The translations under genes and the position numbers were made by a program. Below are positions 7,720 to 16,191 of a stretch of 45,993 nt of DNA, one piece after another. Positions within the stretch are counted from its first letter, which is position 1. Each line of letters opens with the position of its first letter. The DNA comes from CAYQLT01 sp964418425 (GTDB lineage: Bacteria > Bacillota > Limnochordia > Limnochordales > Geochordaceae), in NCBI GenBank assembly GCA_964418425.1, contig CAYQLT010000019.1, positions 1-45,993 of the forward strand, written 5' to 3'. The notes beneath the pieces were generated by a model. That model saw only the letters and a list, made by a program, of their open reading frames with translations. It made no database searches and was not told the DNA's origin.

Positions 7720-8355
7720 ATGTCGGGCAAGAGCATGCAAGGGCAGCGGACCGAAGGCGCGCAGGGCGGCGCGGGCGTTCGTGCGGATGTTCGAGGAATC
7801 TCCCGGGCCGCTTTGGTGGCGGCGCTGACGGCCGTGCTGGCCCAGTTCGCCTTGCCGCTTCCCGGAAGCCCGGTGCCGGTGACCCTTCAGGTGCTGGGCG
7901 TGCTGCTGGCCGGGTTCGTGCTGGACCCTGCCCGAGCGCTTGCCAGCCAGGCCATCTACGTGGGGATGGGGGCGGCCGGCCTGCCGGTCTTCGCCGGGCT
8001 TCGAGGCGGCGCCGGCATCCTGGTGGGTCCCACCGGGGGGTACCTTCTCGGGTTCATGCCGGCTGCCTGGGTGACCGCCACTCTGGTGCGCCGGTTGCGG
8101 GCCCGGCGGGGCTTCCGCACAGGGTGGCCCGCCCTCATGCTCTGTGCGGTCGCGGGTCTCGCCTGCATCTACGTGCCGGGCGCCGTTCAACTGAGCATCG
8201 CGGCCTCGATGCCCCTGGGACGGGCCTTTGCCGTGGGCGTCGTGCCCTTCATCCCCTGGGACCTGGCGAAGGCCGCCGTGGCGGCTGCGGCGGCCCAGGC
8301 GCTGCAAAGGGCCCTCAATCCAGAGGCTGAACCGGCGCCAGCGCCTCCGGCATAG
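7720..8355 (+). CDS. bioY: Biotin transporter substrate-binding component BioY
   Basis: BioY is the integral-membrane S component of biotin ECF transporters. The 211-residue protein has about six hydrophobic segments and the family motifs PVPVTLQVLGVLLAGFVLDP, GLPVFAGLRGGAGILVGPTG with GYLLGF, and PFIPWDLAKAAVAA. The ATG at 7720 was chosen because CAGGAGGCAGAGT precedes it; the frame is open further upstream. The Ala/Gly-rich N-terminal 30 residues are unusual and probably cytosolic. No bioN/ecfA genes are here, so it works alone or with a shared energising module. It likely forms a biotin unit with birA. Its last 41 nt overlap the convergent nnr gene. Confidence 0.95.
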   Translation: MSGKSMQGQRTEGAQGGAGVRADVRGISRAALVAALTAVLAQFALPLPGSPVPVTLQVLGVLLAGFVLDPARALASQAIYVGMGAAGLPVFAGLRGGAGILVGPTGGYLLGFMPAAWVTATLVRRLRARRGFRTGWPALMLCAVAGLACIYVPGAVQLSIAASMPLGRAFAVGVVPFIPWDLAKAAVAAAAAQALQRALNPEAEPAPAPPA

Positions 8356-9943
8356 GGCCTTTGGCCTTGAGCCGGCGGATGGCCTCGGGAACCCAACGGG
8401 CGATCTCCCCCGCCCCGGGCGCCAGGTCCGAGCCATCGGCGGCCAAAAGCCCCGCCAGCGCGTGCACGAACGTGCCGGCGCAGGCGGCCTCGAAAGGCGC
8501 CACTCCCTGGGCAAGGAAGGCCCCTATCACCCCCGCCAGGACGTCGCCCGAACCGCCTGTGGCCAGCGCCGCGGTGGCGGCCGGGTTGAGGCGGACCCGG
8601 CCGTCGGGCGCCGCCACCACGGTGCGGGCCCCTTTCAGCACCACCACCGCCCCGAACCGGCGGGCCGCCTGGCGGGCCACCTCCACCCGCTCCCGCTGCA
8701 CCGAGGGGACGTCGGAGCCCATCAGCCGCGCCATCTCCCCGGGGTGCGGCGTGAGCACCAAGGGGGCCGGCTCCGTGCCGCCCTTCGCCCCTGCGCTGCG
8801 GGCCTCCAGCACCTGCGGGTGGCGGCTGAGGATGTTGAGGCCGTCGGCATCGATGACCGCCGGGCGGGTGAGAGCTTCCGCCAGGGCCACCACCGCCGCC
8901 CGGGTCGGCTCCTGCACGCCCAGCCCGGGCCCCAACACCAGCACGTCCCGCTCGGCCAAAAGCGCCTGCACCTGCGAAGCCGCCGGCTGGGTCAGGTAGC
9001 CCTCGCCGTCGTCGGCCAGGGCGTACGTGAGCGCCTCGGGCACCAGCGCGGCGCCGGTGCTCTGCACGGATGCCGGAAGGGCCCACGTGACCAGCCCGGC
9101 CCCCGCCGCCACCGCCGCCCGGGCCGCCAGCGCGCCGGCGCCGGTCATGCCCCGGGAGCCCGCCACCAGCAGCACATGCCCGAAGGTTCCCTTGTGGCTG
9201 AAAGCCGGTCGCTGAGGCAAAGCCCCAGCGACCCACGGGGCCTCCATCAGCTCGAAGGCCGCCGGGGCGGCTGCGGTGAGGGGCGCAGGAAACCCGATGT
9301 CCGCCACCACCACCCGGCCGCAGAAAAGCGCTCCGGGTTCCAGGAGGTGGCCCGGCTTGGGCAGGCCGAAGGTGAGCGTCTCCACAGCCTTCACGCATGC
9401 CCCCGGCACGGCCCCGCTGTCGGCATCCACACCCGAGGGGATGTCCACAGCCAGCACCGGCCGGCCCGACGCCCGGATCAGCTCGATGGCAGCCAGAGCC
9501 ATTCCCCTGGGAGCGCCCCGGGCCCCGGTTCCCAGCACCGCATCCACCACCAGGTCCGCCACGCCTACGGCCAGCTCAAGCCGGCGGCGGCCGGCCTGGT
9601 CAAGGGCCAGCACCTCCAGCCCGCTTTGCCGGATCACCTGGAGGTTCGCTCGGGCCTCCGGCGTCATCCGGGGGGAGCCGGCTGTGCCTTCGGCGGCCAG
9701 CACCACCCGCACCCGCGCCCCCCGGTTGGCCAGGTGGCGGGCCGCCACCAGACCGTCACCCCCGTTGTTGCCGCCCCCGCAAACCACCACCACCCGCCGC
9801 TCCGCTGCCCCTCCCAGGATGGACTGAGCCCGGACGGCCACGGCCCGGCCCGCGTTCTCCATGAGGGCCAGCGTGGAAAGCCCGTACACCTCGGCCGCCT
9901 GCCGGTCCATCTCCTGCATGGCGGCCCTGCCCACCACTTTCAC
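8315..9943 (-). CDS. nnr: Bifunctional NAD(P)HX epimerase / ADP-dependent NAD(P)HX dehydratase
   Basis: Repairs hydrated NADH and NADPH: the N-terminal half epimerises R/S forms and the C-terminal half dehydrates the S form with ADP. The 542-residue length fits the fusion. The NnrE domain (about 1-215) shows CGGGNNGGDGLVAARHL, VVDAVLGTG and DIPSGVDADSG. The NnrD ribokinase-like domain (about 235-540) shows GSRGMTGAGALAARAA, VLTPHPGEMARL, VVLKGARTVVA and the ATP-site motif ATGGSGDVLAGV. The GTG at 9943 overlaps the acpS stop by four bases (GTGA). The gene pair acpS-nnr is common in Firmicutes. The 3' end overlaps bioY on the other strand. Confidence 0.96.
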   Translation of the reverse strand: MKVVGRAAMQEMDRQAAEVYGLSTLALMENAGRAVAVRAQSILGGAAERRVVVVCGGGNNGGDGLVAARHLANRGARVRVVLAAEGTAGSPRMTPEARANLQVIRQSGLEVLALDQAGRRRLELAVGVADLVVDAVLGTGARGAPRGMALAAIELIRASGRPVLAVDIPSGVDADSGAVPGACVKAVETLTFGLPKPGHLLEPGALFCGRVVVADIGFPAPLTAAAPAAFELMEAPWVAGALPQRPAFSHKGTFGHVLLVAGSRGMTGAGALAARAAVAAGAGLVTWALPASVQSTGAALVPEALTYALADDGEGYLTQPAASQVQALLAERDVLVLGPGLGVQEPTRAAVVALAEALTRPAVIDADGLNILSRHPQVLEARSAGAKGGTEPAPLVLTPHPGEMARLMGSDVPSVQRERVEVARQAARRFGAVVVLKGARTVVAAPDGRVRLNPAATAALATGGSGDVLAGVIGAFLAQGVAPFEAACAGTFVHALAGLLAADGSDLAPGAGEIARWVPEAIRRLKAKGPMPEALAPVQPLD

Positions 9944-10374
9944 ACCCCATCCTGCCCCCGTGCATGGCGAAGCGCCAGCGCCACCGCCACCGCCACCTCG
10001 CGCCCGTGGGAGATGGACAGGGATATCTCGTCAACCCCCTGCCGCCGGGCCGCCGCGGCGGCCCGCCCCAACAGGCTCACGCCAGGGCGACCTCCCGGCA
10101 GGCGGGTGACGACGATCTCGTGGAAGCTCACTCCTCGCGCGCCGGTCCCAAGGGCCTTCATCACCGCCTCCTTGGCCGCAAAGCGTCCGGCGAGGCAGCC
10201 CGCTTGCTGCTCGGGCCGCCGCCCGCGCTGGCGGCAGTACGCCAGCTCGTCCGGGGCGTAGACCCGCTCCAGGAAGCGTGCTCCGAATCGCTCGGCCGCC
10301 CGAGCGATTCGGCCGATCTCCACCACGTCCACGCCCACCCCAACCACCGCCCCGGGCAAGCCGCCACCGCCCAT
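9940..10374 (-). CDS. acpS: Holo-[acyl-carrier-protein] synthase
   Basis: Transfers 4'-phosphopantetheine from CoA to ACP, needed for fatty acid synthesis. At 144 residues it is slightly longer than usual (about 120), mainly through an N-terminal leader and a short tail. Magnesium-site motifs are VGVGVDVVEIGRIARA and AGRFAAKEAVMKALGTG, and SISHGREVAVAVALA is the conserved C-terminal strand. The start is the ATG at 10374, ten bases after the glmS stop; starting inside at VVGVGVDVVE would fit the family length better but lacks a good initiation codon. It overlaps nnr by four bases. Confidence 0.95.
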   Translation of the reverse strand: MGGGGLPGAVVGVGVDVVEIGRIARAAERFGARFLERVYAPDELAYCRQRGRRPEQQAGCLAGRFAAKEAVMKALGTGARGVSFHEIVVTRLPGGRPGVSLLGRAAAAARRQGVDEISLSISHGREVAVAVALALRHARGQDGV

Positions 10375-10384
10375 CCGTGCCCCC

Positions 10385-12202
10385 CTACTCCACGGTCACG
10401 CTCTTCGCCAGATTGCGCGGCCTGTCCACGTCGCATCCCCTGGCCACGGCCACGTGGTACGCCAGAAGCTGCAGGGGGACGGCCGCCAGGACGGGCAGCA
10501 CGTCTTCGGGGGCATCGGGCAACGCCACGTACGCGTCGCAAAGCGCGGCCAGCTCCTCCTGCTGCGGGCCGCCACGGGGCCCGATCCCCACCACCCGGCC
10601 GCCGCGAGCTTTCACCTCCGTCACGTTGCCGATGAGCTTGGGCCTCAGCTCGGAGCTGGTGGAAAGGGCCACCACGGTGCGCCCGGGTTCGATGAGGGCC
10701 AGCGTGCCGTGCTTGAGTTCGCCGGCCGCGTACGCCTCGGCGTGCACGTACGAGATCTCCTTCAGCTTCAACGCCCCTTCCATGGCCACGGCGTGGTCCA
10801 CGCCCCGGCCGATGTAAAACAGGTGCTCGCTTCCGGCCAGATCCTGCGCCAGCCGCACCACCTGCCCCTCCTGGGCGAGCACCTGCTCGATGCGCTGGGG
10901 GAGCTGGACGAGGCTTTGCACCAGCCTCGCCTCCGCCTCTCGGCCGCTCATCCGGGCGGCCAGAAGGTAGAAGGCGACCAGTTGTGCCAGATAGGCTTTG
11001 GTGGAGGCGACGGCCACCTCCGGCCCGGCTCGGGTGTAAAGCACCCGGTCGGCTTCCCGGCTGATGGAGCTGCCCTCCACGTTGCAAATGGCCAGCACAG
11101 GCGAACCCAACCGCCGCGCCTCCCGCACCGCGGCCAGGGTGTCCGCCGTCTCGCCGGACTGGCTGACCGCGACCGTGAGCGTGTCGGGCCCGACCAGCGG
11201 CCTTCGGTACCGGAACTCCGAAGCCAGGTCCACCTCCACGGGCAACCGCGCGAAGCCCTCGATGAGCCGTTTGCCCACCAGCCCGGCGTGCCACGCGGTG
11301 CCGCAGGCCACCACGCACACCCGCCGGAACCGGCCGAGGAAGGCCTCGTCCAGACCCGCGTCGCCCAGGTCCGCCTGCAGCTTGAAAGCCTGAACCCGCC
11401 CGGCCAGGGTGGCCCGCACCGCAGCCGGCTGTTCGTGGATCTCCTTCAACATGAAGTGGGGATAGCCGCCCTTCTCCGCCGCCCGCAGGTCCCAACCCAC
11501 CTCCGTCACGGGGCGCTGCACGGGATGCCCGGCGCCGTCCCACACCTGCACACCGTCCCGACCAATTCGCGCGACGTCGCCATTTTGCAGGAAGATAACC
11601 CGGCGGGTGATCCCCACCAGCGCCGTCACATCCGAGCCGACCACGCACTCGCCGTCGCCCAGCCCGACCACCAGCGGGCTGTCCCAGCGCGCCACCACCA
11701 CCACGCCCGGCTCGTGACGGCTGACCACCCCCAGGGCCCAGGAACCCCGAAGGGCCGCCACCGCCTCGCGGACGGCCTGCGCGAGATCCCCCCGGTAACG
11801 CTCCTCGATGAGATGGGCCAGCACCTCCGTGTCGGTCTCGGAGGCAAACCGGTGACCACGGCTTTGCAGTTCGGCCTTCAAGGTGGCGTAGTTGTCCACG
11901 ATGCCGTTGTGGACCACCCCGATGGCTGCGTGGCAATCCAGATGGGGATGGGCGTTTTGGTCGTTGGGGACTCCGTGGGTGGCCCAGCGGGTGTGCCCCA
12001 CTCCCGAAGTCCCCTCCAGCAGGCCCAACGAGGGCATGGCCTTCAGCCGTTCGACCCGCCCCGCCGTCTTGGCCAGGCGAAGCTCGTGGTCGACCACCGC
12101 GACGCCCACCGAGTCGTACCCCCGGTACTCCAGCCGCTCCAGCCCCTCCAGCAGGACGTCCAGGGCCCGCCGGTGGCCGACGTAGCCAACAATGCCGCAC
12201 AT
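10385..12202 (-). CDS. glmS: Glutamine-fructose-6-phosphate aminotransferase (isomerising)
   Basis: Makes glucosamine-6-phosphate, the first step to UDP-GlcNAc and peptidoglycan. The 605-residue protein begins MCGIVGYVG, where Cys2 becomes the N-terminal nucleophile. The glutaminase domain shows GHTRWATHG and GVVHNGIVDN. Two SIS domains follow (CVVACGTAWHAGL with VSQSGETADTLAA, then YIGRGVDHAVAMEGALKLKEI), ending in PRNLAKSVTVE. The ATG at 12202 is fixed by Cys2. A glmS ribozyme (12270-12408) lies in its leader, so expression should fall when glucosamine-6-phosphate is high. glmM lies upstream on the same strand, and acpS and nnr follow closely. Confidence 0.98.
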   Translation of the reverse strand: MCGIVGYVGHRRALDVLLEGLERLEYRGYDSVGVAVVDHELRLAKTAGRVERLKAMPSLGLLEGTSGVGHTRWATHGVPNDQNAHPHLDCHAAIGVVHNGIVDNYATLKAELQSRGHRFASETDTEVLAHLIEERYRGDLAQAVREAVAALRGSWALGVVSRHEPGVVVVARWDSPLVVGLGDGECVVGSDVTALVGITRRVIFLQNGDVARIGRDGVQVWDGAGHPVQRPVTEVGWDLRAAEKGGYPHFMLKEIHEQPAAVRATLAGRVQAFKLQADLGDAGLDEAFLGRFRRVCVVACGTAWHAGLVGKRLIEGFARLPVEVDLASEFRYRRPLVGPDTLTVAVSQSGETADTLAAVREARRLGSPVLAICNVEGSSISREADRVLYTRAGPEVAVASTKAYLAQLVAFYLLAARMSGREAEARLVQSLVQLPQRIEQVLAQEGQVVRLAQDLAGSEHLFYIGRGVDHAVAMEGALKLKEISYVHAEAYAAGELKHGTLALIEPGRTVVALSTSSELRPKLIGNVTEVKARGGRVVGIGPRGGPQQEELAALCDAYVALPDAPEDVLPVLAAVPLQLLAYHVAVARGCDVDRPRNLAKSVTVE

Positions 12203-12269
12203 GAGCGCAGGCACCCCTTCCCGACAGAGCCTGACGGCCCAAGGGCATACGGGGGCGCCTGCGCCACCT

Positions 12270-12408
12270 GGAGGCCTTTTGTGCCCGAGATCGCTCTCGG
12301 GTTTTGGCGGCCTCCTCACGACCGTGGCCGGCCGGGGGTCACCCGCCGATGATCCGAGATCCCCCACCTCGTCAACTTGCGGGCTTTGTGCCCGCAAGCC
12401 CTGGCGCT
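12270..12408 (-). ncRNA. glmS ribozyme: glmS self-cleaving ribozyme/riboswitch
   Basis: Read on the minus strand, the leader has AGCGCC with the cleavage site between A (12408) and G (12407). A hairpin (CTTGCGGG / CCCGCAAG) follows, then the invariant GTTGACGAGG and a GGGGG/CCCCC pairing enclosing ATCATCGGCGGGTGA. The core continues with GGCCG...GTCGTGAGGAGGCC, AAAC, a stable CCGAGA/TCTCGG hairpin and ACAAAAGGCCTCC. This order and these conserved blocks match the Bacillus glmS ribozyme, which cleaves when glucosamine-6-phosphate binds. The core ends about 70 nt before the glmS ATG. The 146 nt between it and the glmM stop hold nothing else that I recognise. Confidence 0.95.
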
Positions 12409-12554
12409 CGTATGCCGCACCGCCCGGTGCGCCGGGCCCCATCGCCCGGTTTGCAGACGCCGCCTTCGCCGTGCCCTCGAGCTCCTGCGCGAGCTGCCCT
12501 GCGGGCGTCCGCCGCCCGCCGTGCCGCCGAGGAGACCGCCTGTACCGCCCGCTT

Positions 12555-13982
12555 TCAGCCCCCTTTCGCGACCTCCGCCAGTCCGCCTGCCATCCCGTAA
12601 GTCGGCCCGGACTCTCCGGCCTCCGCCGCCTGCAGCGCCTGCGCCAGCCGGTGGGCCCACCGCTGGACCCTCGCCTCATCGGCTCCCTCCACCATAACAC
12701 GCACCACCGGCTCGGTGCCAGACGCCCGCACGTACACCCTTCCGCCTTCGCCCACCGACGCGCGGGCCTGCTCGATGGCGGCCGTCACCGAAGGATGGGA
12801 GAGCACCCTCTCCCGGTCCCGGACACGCACGTTGACGAGCACCTGGGGCATCCGGGGCATCTGCCCCGCCAGTCGGGACAGCGGAAGTCCCCGGCGTTTC
12901 ATCACCGACAGGAGCATGGCGCCGGTCAGGATGCCGTCGCCGGTGCGGGCGTGCTCCAGCAGGATGATGTGGCCCGACTGCTCGCCGCCCAGCACCAGCC
13001 CGTGCTCCAGGAGAGCCTCCAGCACGTGGCGGTCCCCCGGAGGGGTGACCACCACCCGACCCCCTTCTCGCCCCAGGGCGGCAGCCAGGCCTCCGTTGGA
13101 GTAGACCGTGCAGGCCACCGCGTTGTTGGGGAGACTCCCGCTGCGCAGGCGTTCCAGGGCAAAGATGGCCAGGATCTGGTCGCCGTCGACCACCTGGCCC
13201 TGCTCGTCCACCGCGATGCACCGGTCCGCATCGCCGTCGAAGGCCAGGCCTGCATCGGCGCCATGCTCCCGGACGGCCCGGGCCAGCGCCTGGGGATGGG
13301 TGGACCCGCAGTTGACGTTGACGTCCTCGCCACTTCGGCCGGTGAAGATGGGCACCACCTCGGCGCCGAGCGCCCGGAAAACCGCCGGCGCCAGCTCACC
13401 GGCGGCGCCGTTGGCGCAGTCCACCACCACCCGCAGGCCCTCCAGTCGCACGCCCGGCGAAGCCGTCAGAAACTCCTGATAGCGGGACTTGAGCGCAGGC
13501 TCGTCGGTCACCCGCCCCACCCCGGCACCCGTGGGCGAGGGCAGCCGGTCTTCGGTGGCCATCTCCAGCACCATGGCCTCCAGCCGGCGCTCCTGCTCGT
13601 CGGGCAGTTTGTAGCCCGTAGGGGCGAAGAACTTGATCCCGTTATCCTCCACCGGGTTGTGGGAGGCCGAGATCATCACCCCCGCATCCACGCCCGCCCG
13701 GTGGGTCAGGTAGCTGAGCCCCGGGGTTGGTATCACGCCCAGCCGGATGACGTCCGCACCCGTCGAGGTCAGCCCGGCGGTGATGGCCCCCTCCAGCATG
13801 CCGCCCGACACGCGCGTGTCCCGCCCCACCAGGACCACCGGCCGCCGGCGGGGCCCCGACCCCTCCTGGGCCTGCTCGGCCAGGAGGGCTCCGGCGGCGC
13901 GGCCGAGCCGGAAGGCCAAAAGCGGGGATAGATCCCGGTTCGCCACGCCTCGTACGCCGTCCGTCCCGAAGAACTTCGGCAT
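12555..13982 (-). CDS. glmM: Phosphoglucosamine mutase
   Basis: Converts glucosamine-6-phosphate to glucosamine-1-phosphate for UDP-GlcNAc. The protein begins MPKFFGTDGVRGVANRDLSP, and the four sites are intact: phosphoserine in MISASHNPVEDNGIKFF (near residue 105), metal loop DGDADRC, sugar loop GGEQSGH and phosphate loop RASGTEPVVRVMVE. At 475 residues it exceeds the usual 448; the extra lies in a short insert and a Gly/Ala-rich C-terminus after about 450. The ATG at 13982 has GGGAGGTGAG upstream. It precedes glmS on the same strand with the ribozyme between, so both amino-sugar steps are grouped but only glmS is ribozyme-controlled. Confidence 0.97.
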   Translation of the reverse strand: MPKFFGTDGVRGVANRDLSPLLAFRLGRAAGALLAEQAQEGSGPRRRPVVLVGRDTRVSGGMLEGAITAGLTSTGADVIRLGVIPTPGLSYLTHRAGVDAGVMISASHNPVEDNGIKFFAPTGYKLPDEQERRLEAMVLEMATEDRLPSPTGAGVGRVTDEPALKSRYQEFLTASPGVRLEGLRVVVDCANGAAGELAPAVFRALGAEVVPIFTGRSGEDVNVNCGSTHPQALARAVREHGADAGLAFDGDADRCIAVDEQGQVVDGDQILAIFALERLRSGSLPNNAVACTVYSNGGLAAALGREGGRVVVTPPGDRHVLEALLEHGLVLGGEQSGHIILLEHARTGDGILTGAMLLSVMKRRGLPLSRLAGQMPRMPQVLVNVRVRDRERVLSHPSVTAAIEQARASVGEGGRVYVRASGTEPVVRVMVEGADEARVQRWAHRLAQALQAAEAGESGPTYGMAGGLAEVAKGG

Positions 13983-14061
13983 GCCCGCTCACCTCCCTCG
14001 CCGGGCGCCCGGCAGGGCGTGGGGCCTGGGGGTCAACCCCACCCGCCGCCGCCCCGGCCCG

Positions 14062-15981
14062 TCACGTCAGCGCGACCACCAGCTGCGCCGCCCGGCGCCG
14101 ATCCGGAGCCGACGCCAGAAGCGCCGTCCCCCACGGGCCCAGCTGCAAGGTCAGCCTCCGGCCGCTGCCCACCGGACGGCCCGTCAGCAGATCCACCCAC
14201 ACCACCGGCCGACCCTTGCCCTCCGCCGGGCTCACCCCCACGCCGGGAGCCAGCCGCACCACCACCGTCTGGGGTTCGGGGCTGCGGCTTGCCAGGCACA
14301 GCGCCGCGGCGCCCGGCCCCGCCGAGCCCGGCAGCACCCTGGCAAAACCGCTCACCTCCAGGCTCCCTTCCACCTTCACCGGCGACACCTCGCCATGGGT
14401 GAGGACAGGGAGGCTCCGACGGATGCGGATGAGCCGGCGCACCCAGCGAAACATCCTCACGTCCTGGCGCATCTCGTCCCACGGGAACCCCCTGCGGCAG
14501 TCGGGGTCCCGAGCCCCGGTCATACCCACTTCGTCGCCGTAGTAGATGCTGGGGATGCCCGGGTAGGCCAAAAGCCACAGCATCATGGCCTGCACCGCCC
14601 GACGCTCGCCGCCGGCGGCGGTGAGAATGCGCTCCGTGTCGTGGCTGCCCAGGAGGTTCATCAGGCTGAACAAGGCCGGCGCGGGGTACCGCTCCCACTG
14701 GCTGCCCAGGATCTGCGCCAGCTGGGGCCCGGTGATGCTTCGAACCACGAAAAAGTTCAGCAGGGCGTCCCGCAGGACGTAGTTCATCACCCCGTCGAAC
14801 TGGTCGCCCTGCAGCCACTCCCGGGCATCGTGCCAGATCTCGCCGACGATGTACGCGTCCGGCTTGATGGACTTCACCAGCCGGCGCCACTGCTGCCAGA
14901 AGTCCCCTTCGATCTCGTTGGGGACGTCCAGCCGCCAGCCGTCCGCCCCCAGCTCCATCCAGAAGCGGGTCACCGCAAACAGGTGTTCGCGCACGGCCGG
15001 CGTGGCCGTGTTGAGCTTGGGCAGGTGGGGCAACCCCCACCAGCAGGCATAGCTGGGGGGATCGCGGGTGATGGGCCAGGAGTGGATGAAGTACCAGCTG
15101 TAGTACGGGGAGTCAGGTCCCTTTCGGATCACGTCCTGAAAGGCCCAGTGCGTCTCCCCGGTGTGGTTGAAGACCGCATCCAGGATCAGCCGCATGCCCC
15201 GACGGTGCATGGCCTCCGCCAGCCGCCGCAGGTCGTCGCACGTGCCCAGGGCCGGGTCCACCTTCAGATAGTCCGATGCGTCGTAGCGATGGTTGGACGG
15301 GGCGGCCACGATGGGATTGAGGTAGACGGCCCCGATACCCAGATCGGCCAGGTAATCCAACCGCCGCAGGATCCCCTCCAGATCCCCTCCGAAGAAGCTG
15401 GTGAGGGTGGGCGCGCTGTCCCACGCCACGGTCCCCTCGGGATCGTTGGCAGGCTGGCCATTGTAGAAACGATCCGGGAAGATCTGATACATCACCGACT
15501 CCCGGACCCAGCGGGGAACCCGATACGCCGACCGGCGGCTCAGATCCACCTGCCACCGCCCGACCGCCTGGTCCCCGCCTTCCCCGCCTTCCCGGGGGCC
15601 GAACAGCAGCCGCTGGCGCAGGCCTCCATCCTCGACCCGCAGCCACTCCACCTCGGCCTGGTAGGCGAACGCCGGCCGCGCGGCCTCTACCCGCGCCCGG
15701 AACACCCACCGGTCCGAAGAACCGGAGATGGCCACCGCGGGGATTCTCCGGTGCCGCCCATCGTCCAGCCGTAGCCAGACCTGCTGAGGGCAGGGCCCGT
15801 GCCAGGTGAAGCGCAGGTAGGCCCTGCGGGAATCCTCGGCCACCACGTCCTCACCCGCGGGATCGTGGACGATCCGGCCTGCCTGAGAAGCGGCCGCCAT
15901 CCGCACAGGATCCACGGGCACTCCAAAGACATCCTCCACCACGGTTTTCCCCGAAACGGGCATCTTGCAAGCGCGAGGCAC
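14062..15981 (-). CDS. GH13 alpha-glucan hydrolase, cyclomaltodextrinase/neopullulanase-like
   Basis: Probably hydrolyses cyclodextrins, pullulan or maltooligosaccharides. The first 150 residues look like a CBM34-type beta-sandwich (YLRFTWHGPCPQQVWLRLDD), followed by the GH13 barrel from about 160 (RESVMYQIFPDRFYNG). Catalytic residues are Asp352 (GADGWRLDVPNE), Glu381 (GEIWHDA) and Asp448 (LGSHDTERI), with LILDAVFNHTG as region I. MPNEIEG-like usage in region II (VPNEIEG) is typical of the GH13_20 group. No signal peptide is seen, so it is likely cytoplasmic and acts on imported or stored glucan. The GTG at 15981 has AGAGGG eight bases upstream; an ATG at 15963 is an alternative. It is divergent from the M42 peptidase gene. 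Confidence 0.9.
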   Translation of the reverse strand: MPRACKMPVSGKTVVEDVFGVPVDPVRMAAASQAGRIVHDPAGEDVVAEDSRRAYLRFTWHGPCPQQVWLRLDDGRHRRIPAVAISGSSDRWVFRARVEAARPAFAYQAEVEWLRVEDGGLRQRLLFGPREGGEGGDQAVGRWQVDLSRRSAYRVPRWVRESVMYQIFPDRFYNGQPANDPEGTVAWDSAPTLTSFFGGDLEGILRRLDYLADLGIGAVYLNPIVAAPSNHRYDASDYLKVDPALGTCDDLRRLAEAMHRRGMRLILDAVFNHTGETHWAFQDVIRKGPDSPYYSWYFIHSWPITRDPPSYACWWGLPHLPKLNTATPAVREHLFAVTRFWMELGADGWRLDVPNEIEGDFWQQWRRLVKSIKPDAYIVGEIWHDAREWLQGDQFDGVMNYVLRDALLNFFVVRSITGPQLAQILGSQWERYPAPALFSLMNLLGSHDTERILTAAGGERRAVQAMMLWLLAYPGIPSIYYGDEVGMTGARDPDCRRGFPWDEMRQDVRMFRWVRRLIRIRRSLPVLTHGEVSPVKVEGSLEVSGFARVLPGSAGPGAAALCLASRSPEPQTVVVRLAPGVGVSPAEGKGRPVVWVDLLTGRPVGSGRRLTLQLGPWGTALLASAPDRRRAAQLVVALT

Positions 15982-16191
15982 GACCAGCGCCCTCTATTCC
16001 GGGAGGGAAAACAACTTCCTGCTGGCATCTGCCGGACCCCCGTCCTGGCGGGTGCCGACGTCGTGCCCCCGGCGCCGACGTCCGTCAGGAGGGGGTTTGG
16101 GGCCACCCGGAGAAGAGGGCCTGTCGTCTCGTGGCGGCCGGTGCGCCAAAGCGCACCGCCCGACCGGCTGTGGCAGGGAGGTAATCGGTTC

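Noticed and set aside
14022..14061. Promoter for glmM (TTGACC on the minus strand near 14036)
   Set aside because: No acceptable -10 follows at 16-18 nt.
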